Shown in pieces: positions 15,654 to 24,173 of a stretch of 35,941 nucleotides of DNA. The DNA is taken from contig JABIPQ010000074.1 of the NCBI GenBank assembly GCA_018698975.1, positions 1-35,941 on the forward strand, written 5' to 3'. Position 1 is the first letter of the stretch. Each line of letters opens with the position of its first letter. The notes under the pieces are model-generated. The model saw only the letters and a program-made list of their open reading frames with translations, had not been told where the DNA came from and made no database searches. A program made the position numbers and the translations under genes. The stretch comes from Gammaproteobacteria bacterium. Its GTDB lineage: Bacteria; Pseudomonadota; Gammaproteobacteria; Pseudomonadales; Pseudohongiellaceae.

Positions 15654-16691
15654 GTGTTTCCAGCTAAGGCAAATCGCTTCTCCTTAAAGGGGATTTTCAA
15701 GCACGGTTTTAAACGGCCAGGTTTATCCCTGGGTGTTGTCATGCTGGTACTTTTACCCTTGGCTGCCTATTCACAGGCCGGCTCCAGCCCATCCCTGAGG
15801 TTCAATGCACCTGATTCCCATTCTTCCGGTTCCGCCAGTAGCAGTTATCACCCCATGTTGCCAGCAGGCGTACTGAAGCTTGCCGGAGAAGAACGGTATT
15901 TAATCTGGGTAGACCTGGAGCTTGGGAAACTTAATATTCTTGAAAGAAATGAGCAAGGTGGCATGGAATTGCGCCAGGTAATCCCTGTTTCCATCGGCAA
16001 GAATGGTTTTGGTAAGGAAAAAGAAGGGGATAAGAAAACGCCAGTAGGGGTGTATCGCCTGACATCATTTTTGTCAGATGAACAATTAATAGATTTTTAC
16101 GGTCTGGGTGCTTTCCCACTTAATTATCCAAATGTGATTGATCGCAAGGCTCAGCGGACCGGGTCGGGAATCTGGCTTCATGGCTTGCCGAAAGATGTGA
16201 CAACTCGTCCATTGCTGGATAGTGATGGATGTGTGGTCATCGATAATGAAAGCTTTAGTGAAATAAATAAATATATAACACCGGGAATCACCCACATGGT
16301 GCTTTCTGAGAGCCCCATTTCATGGGTTGCCAGTGAAAGTATTAATGATCGCAGATCTGCCCTTACGCAGGCATTTGAAGGCCGGAGGCGGGCCTGGGAA
16401 GCTAAGGACAATCCGGAATTTCTTTCTTACTATGCAGATGACTTCAGTGATTTTATCCGTAATAAAACGCAATGGTCTGATTATAAAAGCCGGGTTAATA
16501 ACGGAAAAAAATGGATCGAAGTTGAAGCCTCAAAGGTCAGTTTTTATGCAGACCTTGAGCATCCTGAACTGGTGACAGTACGTTATTATCAGAACTATAA
16601 AAGCAGTAACTACCAATGGCTTGGATGGAAAGAGCAGTTGTGGCGTGAATCTCCAGAGGGTTGGCAGATTGTGTTTGAAGGTAACGGCTAG
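15654..16691 (+). CDS. L,D-transpeptidase (YkuD) with C-terminal NTF2-like domain
   Basis: This 345-residue protein has a membrane/signal segment at about 24-41 (LSLGVVMLVLLPLAAYSQ). The YkuD catalytic domain spans about 80-220, with H176 in WLHGLP and nucleophile C193 in LDSDGCVVI. The C-terminal 110 residues (DRRSALTQAFEGRRRAW onward to GWQIVFEG) look like the NTF2/SnoaL-like domain seen in Cds6-type L,D-transpeptidases. The enzyme would form 3-3 or protein crosslinks, or cleave them, in peptidoglycan. The frame is open back to TTG 15561, but GAGGA nine bases before GTG 15654 supports this later start. It probably belongs to the ECF operon. Confidence 0.88.
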   Translation: MFPAKANRFSLKGIFKHGFKRPGLSLGVVMLVLLPLAAYSQAGSSPSLRFNAPDSHSSGSASSSYHPMLPAGVLKLAGEERYLIWVDLELGKLNILERNEQGGMELRQVIPVSIGKNGFGKEKEGDKKTPVGVYRLTSFLSDEQLIDFYGLGAFPLNYPNVIDRKAQRTGSGIWLHGLPKDVTTRPLLDSDGCVVIDNESFSEINKYITPGITHMVLSESPISWVASESINDRRSALTQAFEGRRRAWEAKDNPEFLSYYADDFSDFIRNKTQWSDYKSRVNNGKKWIEVEASKVSFYADLEHPELVTVRYYQNYKSSNYQWLGWKEQLWRESPEGWQIVFEGNG

Positions 16692-16767
16692 CACCTGCCA
16701 CTGAAATACCATATATTAGACCCGAAATTAATTTAATCTCAGGACCCCATTCGAGTGGAAGTAGACA

Positions 16768-17871
16768 TTGATTAATAAGATCCTCGCTTTGATTGCCCTG
16801 AGTTTTCTGATTTCGGGCTGTACCCAGCTAACAAATATTCCTCCAGGGGCCACCTCACCTGGTGATAGCTCATCGACTGCTGTTGGTGGTCAGGATACGC
16901 CGTTGGCTGACACCGATTCTTCAGAAAGTCCCAGACAAGTCATTGCCGTGGGTGTTACTGAAGAAACCGGGTCTGACTTGAGTACCATTATCCTTGATTC
17001 TGATATACCACCCTCTACTGGCGAAGACTCAGCAGTAGATTTATCAGGAATGCCTGGAAATACAGCTGCTGAAGATCTGCAAATTGCGCAATTGGAAGCA
17101 CAGCAACGCAGTGTTCTTGCCTTATGTCGTGAGATTGGCAATAAACTGGGAAGTGTTACCGTGGATGATTGCCTTGCCCAGTCACTGGTTTTTGGCGGTG
17201 CTTATACAGTACAGAGCAGGCCTATCGCAGTCAGGGATTTTCTGCCTGAGAGCAGTGATGAAGACAAACCAAAAATTCTCATCATGGGGGGAATCCACGG
17301 TGATGAATATTCCTCTATTTCCATTATGTTCAAATGGATGGAGCAACTGGAAAATAGCAAAAATCGTGATTTTCACTGGCGTTTTGCACCAAGCGTCAAC
17401 CCTGATGGTTTACTTGATGGTCAGGCAGTTCGACAGAATGCTAATGGCGTTGATTTAAACCGCAATTTTCCATCTGATGACTGGCTGGATCTGGCTCAGG
17501 AATATTGGGCAAATACCACCAGTCGGAATCCCAGACGTTATCCGGGCAGCCATCCTGCAAGTGAACCTGAAGTACAGTGGGTTGTTGAGCAGATTAATTC
17601 CTACAAACCTGATGTCATTGTTTCGGTCCATGCCCCTTACCATTTGCTGGATTATGATGGCCCACCTGAACCACCCGAGAGAATTGGCGAGTTGCATTTA
17701 CACTTGCTTGGCGTTTATCCAGGGTCACTGGGTAACTATGCGGGCTTAAATTTGGGCATTCCTGTCGTTACCATGGAATTACCTTCCGCAGGCATCATGC
17801 CGGCAGATGAGCAAATCACTAAAATGTGGAAAGATCTTCTGGATTGGCTTTATGAGCACCATGAGTCTTAA
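16768..17871 (+). CDS. M14-family zinc carboxypeptidase lipoprotein (MpaA-like)
   Basis: This 367-residue protein has a lipoprotein signal (lipobox ISGC, C18), then a 100-residue Ser/Thr/acidic linker, then an M14 domain. Zinc ligands are H177 and E180 (GGIHGDE) and H288 (SVHAPYH). Substrate-binding NPDG and GVDLNRNFP follow the usual order, and E337 in TMELPSAG is the catalytic base. The domain resembles murein peptide amidase MpaA, which cuts the gamma-D-Glu-diaminopimelate bond of murein peptides, but this one is an envelope lipoprotein. The TTG start is supported by GGAAG six bases upstream. It follows the L,D-transpeptidase by 76 bases, so both may act on peptidoglycan. Confidence 0.87.
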   Translation: MINKILALIALSFLISGCTQLTNIPPGATSPGDSSSTAVGGQDTPLADTDSSESPRQVIAVGVTEETGSDLSTIILDSDIPPSTGEDSAVDLSGMPGNTAAEDLQIAQLEAQQRSVLALCREIGNKLGSVTVDDCLAQSLVFGGAYTVQSRPIAVRDFLPESSDEDKPKILIMGGIHGDEYSSISIMFKWMEQLENSKNRDFHWRFAPSVNPDGLLDGQAVRQNANGVDLNRNFPSDDWLDLAQEYWANTTSRNPRRYPGSHPASEPEVQWVVEQINSYKPDVIVSVHAPYHLLDYDGPPEPPERIGELHLHLLGVYPGSLGNYAGLNLGIPVVTMELPSAGIMPADEQITKMWKDLLDWLYEHHES

Positions 17872-17916
17872 TTTTCTACTCATTTATTAATAGACTTCGA
17901 ATATAGCCTGATTTTT

Positions 17917-18456
17917 ATGCAAGCCTCGGAAATTTTAAAATTCTGGTTTGAGGACATCCCGTCCAAATCCTGGTTTGTAAAAGATTCTGCATTTGATCAG
18001 TTAATCAAGGAAAGGTACTTACCCTTTCATCGGGCTGCTGCATGTGGTGAATTGTATTCCTGGCGTGACAATGCACAGGGGCGCCTGGCAGAAATTATTA
18101 TCCTCGATCAATTTTCCAGAAATATTTATCGTGACAAATCAGGGGCTTTTGCCTGGGACAATCAAGTTCTGGTTCTGGCTCAGGAAGCTGTCGCTGTTGG
18201 TGCTCTGGATGAACTGGAAGTGACACAGCAATCATTTCTAATCATGCCGTATATGCATAGTGAATCAAAACTAATTCATGAGCAGGCTGTTATGCTTTTT
18301 TCCCGACCAGGTCTGGAAAATAATCTTGATTTCGAATTACGCCATAAAGAAATAATCGATCGTTTTGGTCGTTATCCTCATCGAAATGCAATTCTTGGCA
18401 GACAGTCTTCTGCTGAAGAAGAGGTATTTCTCGCTCAACCCGGATCCTCTTTTTGA
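17917..18456 (+). CDS. DUF924 family protein
   Basis: This 179-residue soluble protein fits DUF924. It has the opening ILKFWFED, the central GRLAEIIILDQFSRNIYRD, the LIMPYMHSE segment, FGRYPHRNAILGR and the terminal FLAQPGSSF. The fold is predicted to be alpha-helical and TPR-like. The family has no agreed function. It is full length, starts 45 bases after the carboxypeptidase gene with no clear ribosome site, and may be the last gene of that unit. Confidence 0.9.
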   Translation: MQASEILKFWFEDIPSKSWFVKDSAFDQLIKERYLPFHRAAACGELYSWRDNAQGRLAEIIILDQFSRNIYRDKSGAFAWDNQVLVLAQEAVAVGALDELEVTQQSFLIMPYMHSESKLIHEQAVMLFSRPGLENNLDFELRHKEIIDRFGRYPHRNAILGRQSSAEEEVFLAQPGSSF

Positions 18457-18459
18457 GCC

Positions 18460-18488
18460 CAGGGGAGACTCCCTGAGTGTGATTTTTT
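18460..18488 (+). terminator. possible rho-independent terminator after the DUF924 gene
   Basis: CAGGGG at 18460-18465 pairs with TCCCTG at 18470-18475 around a 4-nt loop, and a run of six T lies at 18483-18488. The 7-base gap between stem and T-run makes it weak, but it lies just past the stop codon and before an independent promoter. Confidence 0.35.
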
Positions 18489-18591
18489 GGGTCAATTTCG
18501 TGCATTTGGCACTTGAATTGAACGTATTGTCGGCAAGTTCACAAACATTGTGAATATTTCGGGGAATTTGAAATGAATGCCGGTGTTTAAC

Positions 18592-18619
18592 TTTACATAA
18601 AAGTTGCCACCGTTATACT
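18592..18619 (+). promoter_or_regulatory. sigma-70 promoter of the DUF5916 gene
   Basis: TTTACA (18592-18597) and TATACT (18614-18619) each match the consensus at five of six positions, with a 16-bp spacer. Transcription would start near 18626, 29 bases before the ATG at 18655. This rules out the longer reading frame from TTG 18604. Confidence 0.65.
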
Positions 18620-18654
18620 CGCGCACAATTTACAAACGCTATCAATTTCCCTCC

Positions 18655-20880
18655 ATGAAATATTTTTTCTACACAAAAAACATATTTTTTGTAGCTCTGC
18701 TTTTTCTTGCACCGCATGGATTTTCGCAGGTGCCGGAAAGCGAGTTTGCCAATGATATTCGTAATGAGTTTAGTGGCAATCTTGATGCGAGCTCGGCTCG
18801 GAAAAGAGTTGAAGTTAAACGAACTATGGTCGCACCGATAATTGATGGTGTTCTCGATGATGATGTGTGGAAGACAGCAACAGTAATCTCTGACCTTCAT
18901 CAGTTCCAGCCAGTAGATCATGGGCAGCCCAGTGAAGATTCAATATTCTATATTTCCTATAACGATAATTATTTTTTCGTTGGTGCCCGTCTCAACGATA
19001 GTGAAGCAGACAGAATTATAGCCCGGCAACTTGTTCAGGGCGGCGGCCTTGGCAGTGATGATTCTTTTGAGTTTATTCTGGACACATTTAATAACGGACG
19101 CACTGGTTATCATTTTCAGGTAAATCCCAACGGTATCAGGCGCGAGGGTATTTATGAAAACCCCAATGATCTCAATCGCGACTGGACCGGTATTTGGCAG
19201 GTTGAATCTCGTGTGGATGAGCAGGGCTGGACTGCTGAAGTAGCAATTCCCTTTACTACCCTGAACTTTGATCCAGAAAGTGAAGAATGGGGATTTACCA
19301 TTGCCAGGACCATTGCACGAAAAAATGAGGATATGGCATGGTCCTCATTCAACCGGCGAATAAATCCTACGACTACCGGTTTGGTTTCAGGAATACGGGA
19401 CATTCGGCAGGGGAAAGGCCTGGACATCATCCCCTCTGTCACATTGGCAAGAACTGAAGAGTATACTTCGGGCATCACTGATAAGCGTTTTGATCCTTCA
19501 CTGAATGTCTTTTATAAAATCACCCCTAATTTGACTGGCGCGGTAACCTTCAATACTGATTTCTCAGCCACTGAAGTAGACAATCGCCAGGTAAATCTCA
19601 GCCGGTTTTCACTTTTCTTTCCTGAAAAGCGAGATTTCTTTTTGCAGGATCTGGATATATTCAGCTTTGGTGGTTTGAACCAGAACGGCATTCCTTTTTA
19701 TTCCCGTCGCATTGGTTTGAGTAGATCCGGGAATCCGGTAGATATCGATGCCGGTGTCAAATTGACCGGGCGTGTCGGTCGCTGGAACGTCGGTGGTCTG
19801 GCGGTAAACCAGGGTGAGTTTGATAGTCTGGATAGCCAGAATGTTTTTGTCGGCAGGGCGGCAGCCAATGTGTTGTCCGAATCCAGCGTTGGCGTGATTC
19901 TTACTCATGGTGATCCTACCAGTGAAACAGATAATACTGTCGCTGGAATGGATTTTCGCTATCAGAATACGCGCTTCTCAGACAGCCACAGCCTGAGAGG
20001 AAATTTCTGGTACCAGCAGTCCGATACCGAAGGCCTGACTGGCGATGATAAGGCCTTTGGTCTGCAGGCCAGTATGGAAACCCAGAATAATGGGTTTGGC
20101 GGTAACATGAATTATGAATATTTTGGTGATGATTTTAATCCTGCCCTTGGTTTTGCAAATCGCACAGGGGTAGAAAGCATCAATTTTGGCGGCTCAGGGC
20201 GATATTTTTTCAGAGGGCACAAATATTTGCGCAATGTTTTTTCATTCATGCGCTTTGGGCATACACGCTACCTTGATACCAAGGAAATGCAGAGCGAGAA
20301 CTGGTTCTGGCGGATGCTGAACTTTAATACCAACCGTGGCGATCAACTTGGTGTTGGCGGCTTTCGCAACAGGGAAGGTCTAAGAAACGACTTTACCATC
20401 CGGCCAGGTATTGTAATTCCTGCTGGTGATTACACGTTCAGCGGTTTTCAGATGGAGGCCAGACTGTCCAATCAGCGTGAATTTGCACCGGGTTTTAGTT
20501 TGAATATTGGCGACTATTACAATGGTAAACGCATGCAGATAAATGCAAGAGCAGACTGGCGACCCAATGAAAACATCAATCTGGGGCTGAATTACAATTA
20601 TCAGGACATTGAGTTGCCGGAAGGCGCATTTGATGTCCGGATCATTTCTGCCAATGCCAATTATGCCTTCAATTCCAAATGGTCATGGATCAACCTGATT
20701 CAATATGACAACTTTTCCAATGGTGTTGGTTTAAACAGCCGTTTACGCTGGAATCCACAGGCAGGTGAAGACCTTTACGTGGTGGTGAACTATAACTTTG
20801 ATTCGGAAGGTACCTTTTCCGAGTTAAGCTCCAACAACTCTGAAATCGTCTTGAAATATACAAAGAACTTTCGCTTCTGA
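18655..20880 (+). CDS. CBM9-like domain / DUF5916 outer-membrane protein
   Basis: This 741-residue protein has a signal peptide (1-24, HGFS before QVPES). Residues about 50-240 match the family 9 carbohydrate-binding-like domain: PIIDGVLDDDVW near 61-72, then YISYNDNYFFVGARL, DDSFEFILDTFNNG and YHFQVNPNG. The remainder matches DUF5916, predicted to form an outer-membrane beta-barrel: FTIARTIARKNED, FFPEKRDFFLQD, YSRRIGLS and many alternating strands. It ends in KYTKNFRF, with a terminal aromatic residue as in outer-membrane proteins. Substrate uptake or surface binding is possible but unproven. I chose ATG 18655 over TTG 18604 because the promoter lies between them. Confidence 0.88.
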   Translation: MKYFFYTKNIFFVALLFLAPHGFSQVPESEFANDIRNEFSGNLDASSARKRVEVKRTMVAPIIDGVLDDDVWKTATVISDLHQFQPVDHGQPSEDSIFYISYNDNYFFVGARLNDSEADRIIARQLVQGGGLGSDDSFEFILDTFNNGRTGYHFQVNPNGIRREGIYENPNDLNRDWTGIWQVESRVDEQGWTAEVAIPFTTLNFDPESEEWGFTIARTIARKNEDMAWSSFNRRINPTTTGLVSGIRDIRQGKGLDIIPSVTLARTEEYTSGITDKRFDPSLNVFYKITPNLTGAVTFNTDFSATEVDNRQVNLSRFSLFFPEKRDFFLQDLDIFSFGGLNQNGIPFYSRRIGLSRSGNPVDIDAGVKLTGRVGRWNVGGLAVNQGEFDSLDSQNVFVGRAAANVLSESSVGVILTHGDPTSETDNTVAGMDFRYQNTRFSDSHSLRGNFWYQQSDTEGLTGDDKAFGLQASMETQNNGFGGNMNYEYFGDDFNPALGFANRTGVESINFGGSGRYFFRGHKYLRNVFSFMRFGHTRYLDTKEMQSENWFWRMLNFNTNRGDQLGVGGFRNREGLRNDFTIRPGIVIPAGDYTFSGFQMEARLSNQREFAPGFSLNIGDYYNGKRMQINARADWRPNENINLGLNYNYQDIELPEGAFDVRIISANANYAFNSKWSWINLIQYDNFSNGVGLNSRLRWNPQAGEDLYVVVNYNFDSEGTFSELSSNNSEIVLKYTKNFRF

Positions 20881-20935
20881 TTGAAATTTTTTTCTGAAAT
20901 GGCTTTCTTGTATCATTAAGACATTAACTGTCACA

Positions 20936-20965
20936 TTGTTATTTCCTCTCCTTCGGGATTATACT
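20936..20965 (+). promoter_or_regulatory. probable sigma-70 promoter of the TPR gene
   Basis: TTGTTA (20936-20941) and TATACT (20960-20965) are separated by 18 bp. The -10 is good and the -35 is mediocre. The predicted start near 20972 gives an 85-base leader before the ATG at 21057. Confidence 0.4.
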
Positions 20966-21056
20966 TTTCCCGTATCCAGGTCGTTTGCGGATTTATCCAT
21001 CAAAAGGACAATGTAGCAGTTAGTTTCATACTGATCAGCGAAAGCGGAGTGGCCCA

Positions 21057-21590
21057 ATGAAAAACAGGATCTTTTTTACACTGGCATCGGTTTTGGGGTT
21101 ATGTGTTTTAAATATTCATGTACTGCAGGCAGAGCCAGAGCGTACTGGCACTAATGTGAATTCAAAATCCATCCCATCACAAATATTGATGCTTCAGAAA
21201 CCGGATGAAGTGGAAACTATTCGACAATTATTGATGGATGGCAGAAAAACTGCAGCGCTGACTGCTGCAGAGAATTATCTTGAAAAAGTTAATAGAACGA
21301 CTCTGCGGCACGAAAAACTACCTCGATACTATGCCTGGAATGCTTACTGCACAGTGCTTACCAGTCTGAATAAAGTTGAAGAGGCAATTGCAGCCTGCTC
21401 AACCGCTATGGCAATAGATTCAGATAAGTGGTCTGCAGTGAACAATCGTGGCACGGCCAAGTTTGTCGGTGGGATGTTGCAGGATGCCCTGGCAGACTAT
21501 CGGGCTGCAATGACCATGGTTGATGAGGACAATAGAAAAGCCCGCGAAACTATTGAGCACAATATTGCTCTTGCCCAGCAAAGCCAATAG
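21057..21590 (+). CDS. secreted TPR-repeat protein
   Basis: This 177-residue protein has a signal peptide (about 1-25, VLQA before EPERT) and about two tetratricopeptide repeats between residues 88 and 165. Examples are YYAWNAYCTVLTSLNKVEEA followed by ACSTAMAIDSD, and WSAVNNRGTAKFVGGMLQDA followed by DYRAAMTMV. TPRs bind protein partners, and a periplasmic scaffold role is likely but no partner is indicated. GGAG seven bases before the ATG is a good ribosome site. The gene converges on serC with 41 bases between the stops. Confidence 0.85.
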   Translation: MKNRIFFTLASVLGLCVLNIHVLQAEPERTGTNVNSKSIPSQILMLQKPDEVETIRQLLMDGRKTAALTAAENYLEKVNRTTLRHEKLPRYYAWNAYCTVLTSLNKVEEAIAACSTAMAIDSDKWSAVNNRGTAKFVGGMLQDALADYRAAMTMVDEDNRKARETIEHNIALAQQSQ

Positions 21591-21631
21591 CCTGATTTAA
21601 AAGCATTTATTGCTATAAAGTCTTGTTCTGA

Positions 21632-22726
21632 TCAGCCGTGAGTGCGTTCAAATTCCTGCATGAACGCTGCCAGAGCCTGGCAACCTGCCAAAGGCATTGC
21701 GTTATAGATAGACGCCCTGATACCACCAACAACGCGATGGCCTTTCAATGCGTAAAGTCCATTTTTCAACGCTTCACCAAGAAATCTCTGGGTAAGTTCT
21801 TCATTGGGTAATTTGAATGTGACATTCATATAAGAACGGTCGCCCACGTCAGCTGTACCTGAATAGAAGTCACTGTTATCCATTAACTGGTAAAGAGTAT
21901 TGGCTTTAGTTGCGTTCATTTTTGCCATAGCATCTAAGCCACCTCCCTTTTTAAGCCATTCCATAACAAGACATGTGGTGTAAATGGCAAAGGTATTGTT
22001 GGTGTTTGCAAGAGAGTGTGATTTCTCGTAAACCGCATAATCAAGTAGTGATGGGGTAAGTGCCATAGCATGGCCGATCAAATCTTCGCGCACGATGGTA
22101 AGAGCTGTGCCCGCAGGCCCCAGATTTTTCTGCATGCTGGCAAAAATCACACCGATTCCGGAAAAATCCAGAGGTCTGGAAAATATATCTGATGTGGCAT
22201 CCACTACCAGTGGAATGTCGCCCAATTCCGGGTAGTTCTTGTACTGCGTGCCATAGATCGTGTTATTGCTGGTGATATAGGCATATGAGGCGTCATCCGG
22301 CACCATGTCACGAGTCAATGGTGGCAGTTTGTTGTAATTGCAGTCTTCACCGCTGCTGGCGACGATGATATTGCCATAACGTAGCGCTTCCACGTTGGCC
22401 TGTTTGGAAAAATTTCCAGTCTCACTGTAAACGGCCTTGTTGGCCGGTTTCAGAGGCAGCAGGTTCATTGGCACCGCAGAGAACTGCATGCGAGCGCCGC
22501 CATGGGTATAAAGAATCCTGTAATTATCAGGTAGCCCGGAAAGTTCCTTGATCAGTTCATCACAGCGATTGATAACCTCATCGAACTCCTTGGAGCGATG
22601 AGAAATTTCTATGACAGAAACTCCCATTCCGCGGTAGTCAAGAAACTCTTCCTGGATCTGTTGCATGACTGGTATCGGCAGCATAGCCGGTCCAGCACCA
22701 AAGTTATAAACCTGATTATTGCCCAT
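21632..22726 (-). CDS. serC: phosphoserine aminotransferase
   Basis: This 364-residue PLP enzyme converts 3-phosphohydroxypyruvate and glutamate to phosphoserine in the serine pathway, and it also acts in pyridoxal phosphate synthesis in many bacteria. It has the N-terminal YNFGAGPAMLP, ISHRS (41-45), HGGARMQF (75-82) for phosphate and PLP binding, DATSDIFSRP, and the PLP lysine K200 in ASMQKNLGPAG. It is full length. It lies 114 bases downstream of serA in the same direction, and the gap contains a 12-bp tandem repeat. No clear Shine-Dalgarno is visible before the ATG. Confidence 0.96.
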   Translation of the reverse strand: MGNNQVYNFGAGPAMLPIPVMQQIQEEFLDYRGMGVSVIEISHRSKEFDEVINRCDELIKELSGLPDNYRILYTHGGARMQFSAVPMNLLPLKPANKAVYSETGNFSKQANVEALRYGNIIVASSGEDCNYNKLPPLTRDMVPDDASYAYITSNNTIYGTQYKNYPELGDIPLVVDATSDIFSRPLDFSGIGVIFASMQKNLGPAGTALTIVREDLIGHAMALTPSLLDYAVYEKSHSLANTNNTFAIYTTCLVMEWLKKGGGLDAMAKMNATKANTLYQLMDNSDFYSGTADVGDRSYMNVTFKLPNEELTQRFLGEALKNGLYALKGHRVVGGIRASIYNAMPLAGCQALAAFMQEFERTHG

Positions 22727-22742
22727 GAATCTTGTGTCTGTA

Positions 22743-22804
22743 GTTGTGGTTAAAGTTGTGGTTAAAATAGCGATTAAAGTTGCGATTAAAGTTGTGGAGT
22801 TAAA
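22743..22804. repeat. 12-bp imperfect tandem repeat in the serA-serC gap
   Basis: Five tandem units are present: GTTGTGGTTAAA twice, ATAGCGATTAAA, GTTGCGATTAAA, and GTTGTGGAGTTAAA with a 2-base insertion. They start 17 bases upstream of the serC ATG, so they form the 5' side of the serC translation region on the minus strand. Nothing in the unit resembles a known operator. Confidence 0.8.
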
Positions 22805-22840
22805 CTATGTTCAGGTTATCTTTACGCGAACAAGAGGTCT

Positions 22841-24010
22841 TTAGATTAACCAGACCTTGATGACATCCTCAATGGCACGAATTTCATCCAGAGTGTCTTC
22901 AGATGGTTTGGTTTCAATATCAATCAGGTTGTAGGCAACATCGTTACGGCTCTTATTCAGCATATCAAGAACATTAATGTCTTTGTCGGCAAGTATAGAC
23001 AAAATCTGCCCGAGCATACGGGGAACATTCTGGTTGATGATTGCTATACGAAAGCTATCTGTTTTTTCCAAGGCCAGCGATGGAAAATTCACTGAATTTT
23101 CGATTGTGCCGTTTTCAAGAAAATTCCGTAACTGGTCCACTGCCATGATGGCGCAGTTCTCTTCAGCTTCATCAGTGCTGGCACCAATATGAGGCAGCAA
23201 AATGGCTTTTTTACTTTTTAATAATTCCTGAGAGGGAAAGTCAGTGACATAGTTGGACAATCGTCCGTTATTTAATGCCTCAAGTAATGCTCCCTCATCC
23301 ACGATGGCGTCTCTGGAAAAATTCAGTAGAACTGCTCCGGATTTAAAATAGTTGATGACCTTGCGGTCGATCAGATTTCGTGTGGACTCCAGAACAGGTA
23401 AGTGCAGTGTGACAAAGTCGGACCTGGAAATCAGTGATGTCAGGTTTTCCTGTTTTTCGATTTGATTGGCAAGACGCCAGGCAGCATTCACAGAAATCGC
23501 CGGATCATAGCCAAGTACCTTCATGCCCATTTGAATGGCTGCGTCAGCAACCATTGCGCCGATTGCTCCAAGACCAATTATGCCAAGGGTTTTGCCCTTA
23601 AGCTCCATCCCTTTGAAGTTTTTCTTCTGGGATTCAATGAGTTTGGACATTTCGGCGCCGTCCATCTCTGGAGACAGGCTGTTGACCCAATTAATCCCTT
23701 GTAAAATGCCCCTTGAAGAAAGTAACAGGCCGCACAGCACAAGTTCCTTAACGGCATTGGCATTGGCGCCAGGGGTATTGAATACGACTATCCCTTCTTT
23801 GGTATAGCTATCAACGGGAATGTTATTGACACCGGCCCCAGCGCGGGCGACTGCTTTCAGGTTGCTATTGATATTTTCCATGGATAGTTTTTGACTGCGC
23901 ACCAGAATGGCATCAGCATTCTTGATATCCTGTCCAACCTGGTAGTCTTGTTTTGGAAATCGAACCAGTCCCTTATCAGAGATTTGATTTAAAGTCTGAA
24001 TCTTGAGCAT
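22841..24010 (-). CDS. serA: D-3-phosphoglycerate dehydrogenase, short ACT-domain type
   Basis: This 389-residue NAD-dependent enzyme makes the first step of serine synthesis. It has RAGAGVNNIPVD (56-67), NTPGANANAVKEL (78-90), Rossmann GLGAIG (146-151), catalytic R233 in FSRD and H274 in PHIGAST, and a C-terminal ACT domain (about 318-389) that probably senses serine. The overall motif set (YVTDFP, EENCAIMAVDQL, NSVNFP, LNKSRNDVAYNLID) resembles the short SerA of Firmicutes more than the E. coli-type enzyme as I know it. At the position of the catalytic glutamate there is Q261 followed by E262. AAAGGAA upstream of the ATG is a possible ribosome site. serC follows. Confidence 0.93.
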   Translation of the reverse strand: MLKIQTLNQISDKGLVRFPKQDYQVGQDIKNADAILVRSQKLSMENINSNLKAVARAGAGVNNIPVDSYTKEGIVVFNTPGANANAVKELVLCGLLLSSRGILQGINWVNSLSPEMDGAEMSKLIESQKKNFKGMELKGKTLGIIGLGAIGAMVADAAIQMGMKVLGYDPAISVNAAWRLANQIEKQENLTSLISRSDFVTLHLPVLESTRNLIDRKVINYFKSGAVLLNFSRDAIVDEGALLEALNNGRLSNYVTDFPSQELLKSKKAILLPHIGASTDEAEENCAIMAVDQLRNFLENGTIENSVNFPSLALEKTDSFRIAIINQNVPRMLGQILSILADKDINVLDMLNKSRNDVAYNLIDIETKPSEDTLDEIRAIEDVIKVWLI

Positions 24011-24173
24011 CTGAAGGTATTTCCTTTGGGAGAAGCTGGGTTATGCCCCGCAAAATTTAGGGGCGCATTTATACAGGGAATTGATGAAAATTTCCAGTCA
24101 AAAGCCTCCAGCATGGGATAATCATGAAATATGCATGTTTTGGTTCTTGAGGGAATCTCTGGGTAATTATGAA

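Noticed and set aside
17861-17883. Hairpin ATGAGT/ACTCAT as terminator of the M14 gene
   Set aside because: It has an AT-rich 6-bp stem, an 11-base loop and no T-run.
18604-18654. N-terminal extension of the DUF5916 protein from TTG 18604
   Set aside because: The -10 element lies inside it, and the signal peptide begins at ATG 18655.
21595-21625. Shared terminator between the TPR gene and serC
   Set aside because: Only a 4-bp AGCA/TGCT stem is visible, which is too weak to call.
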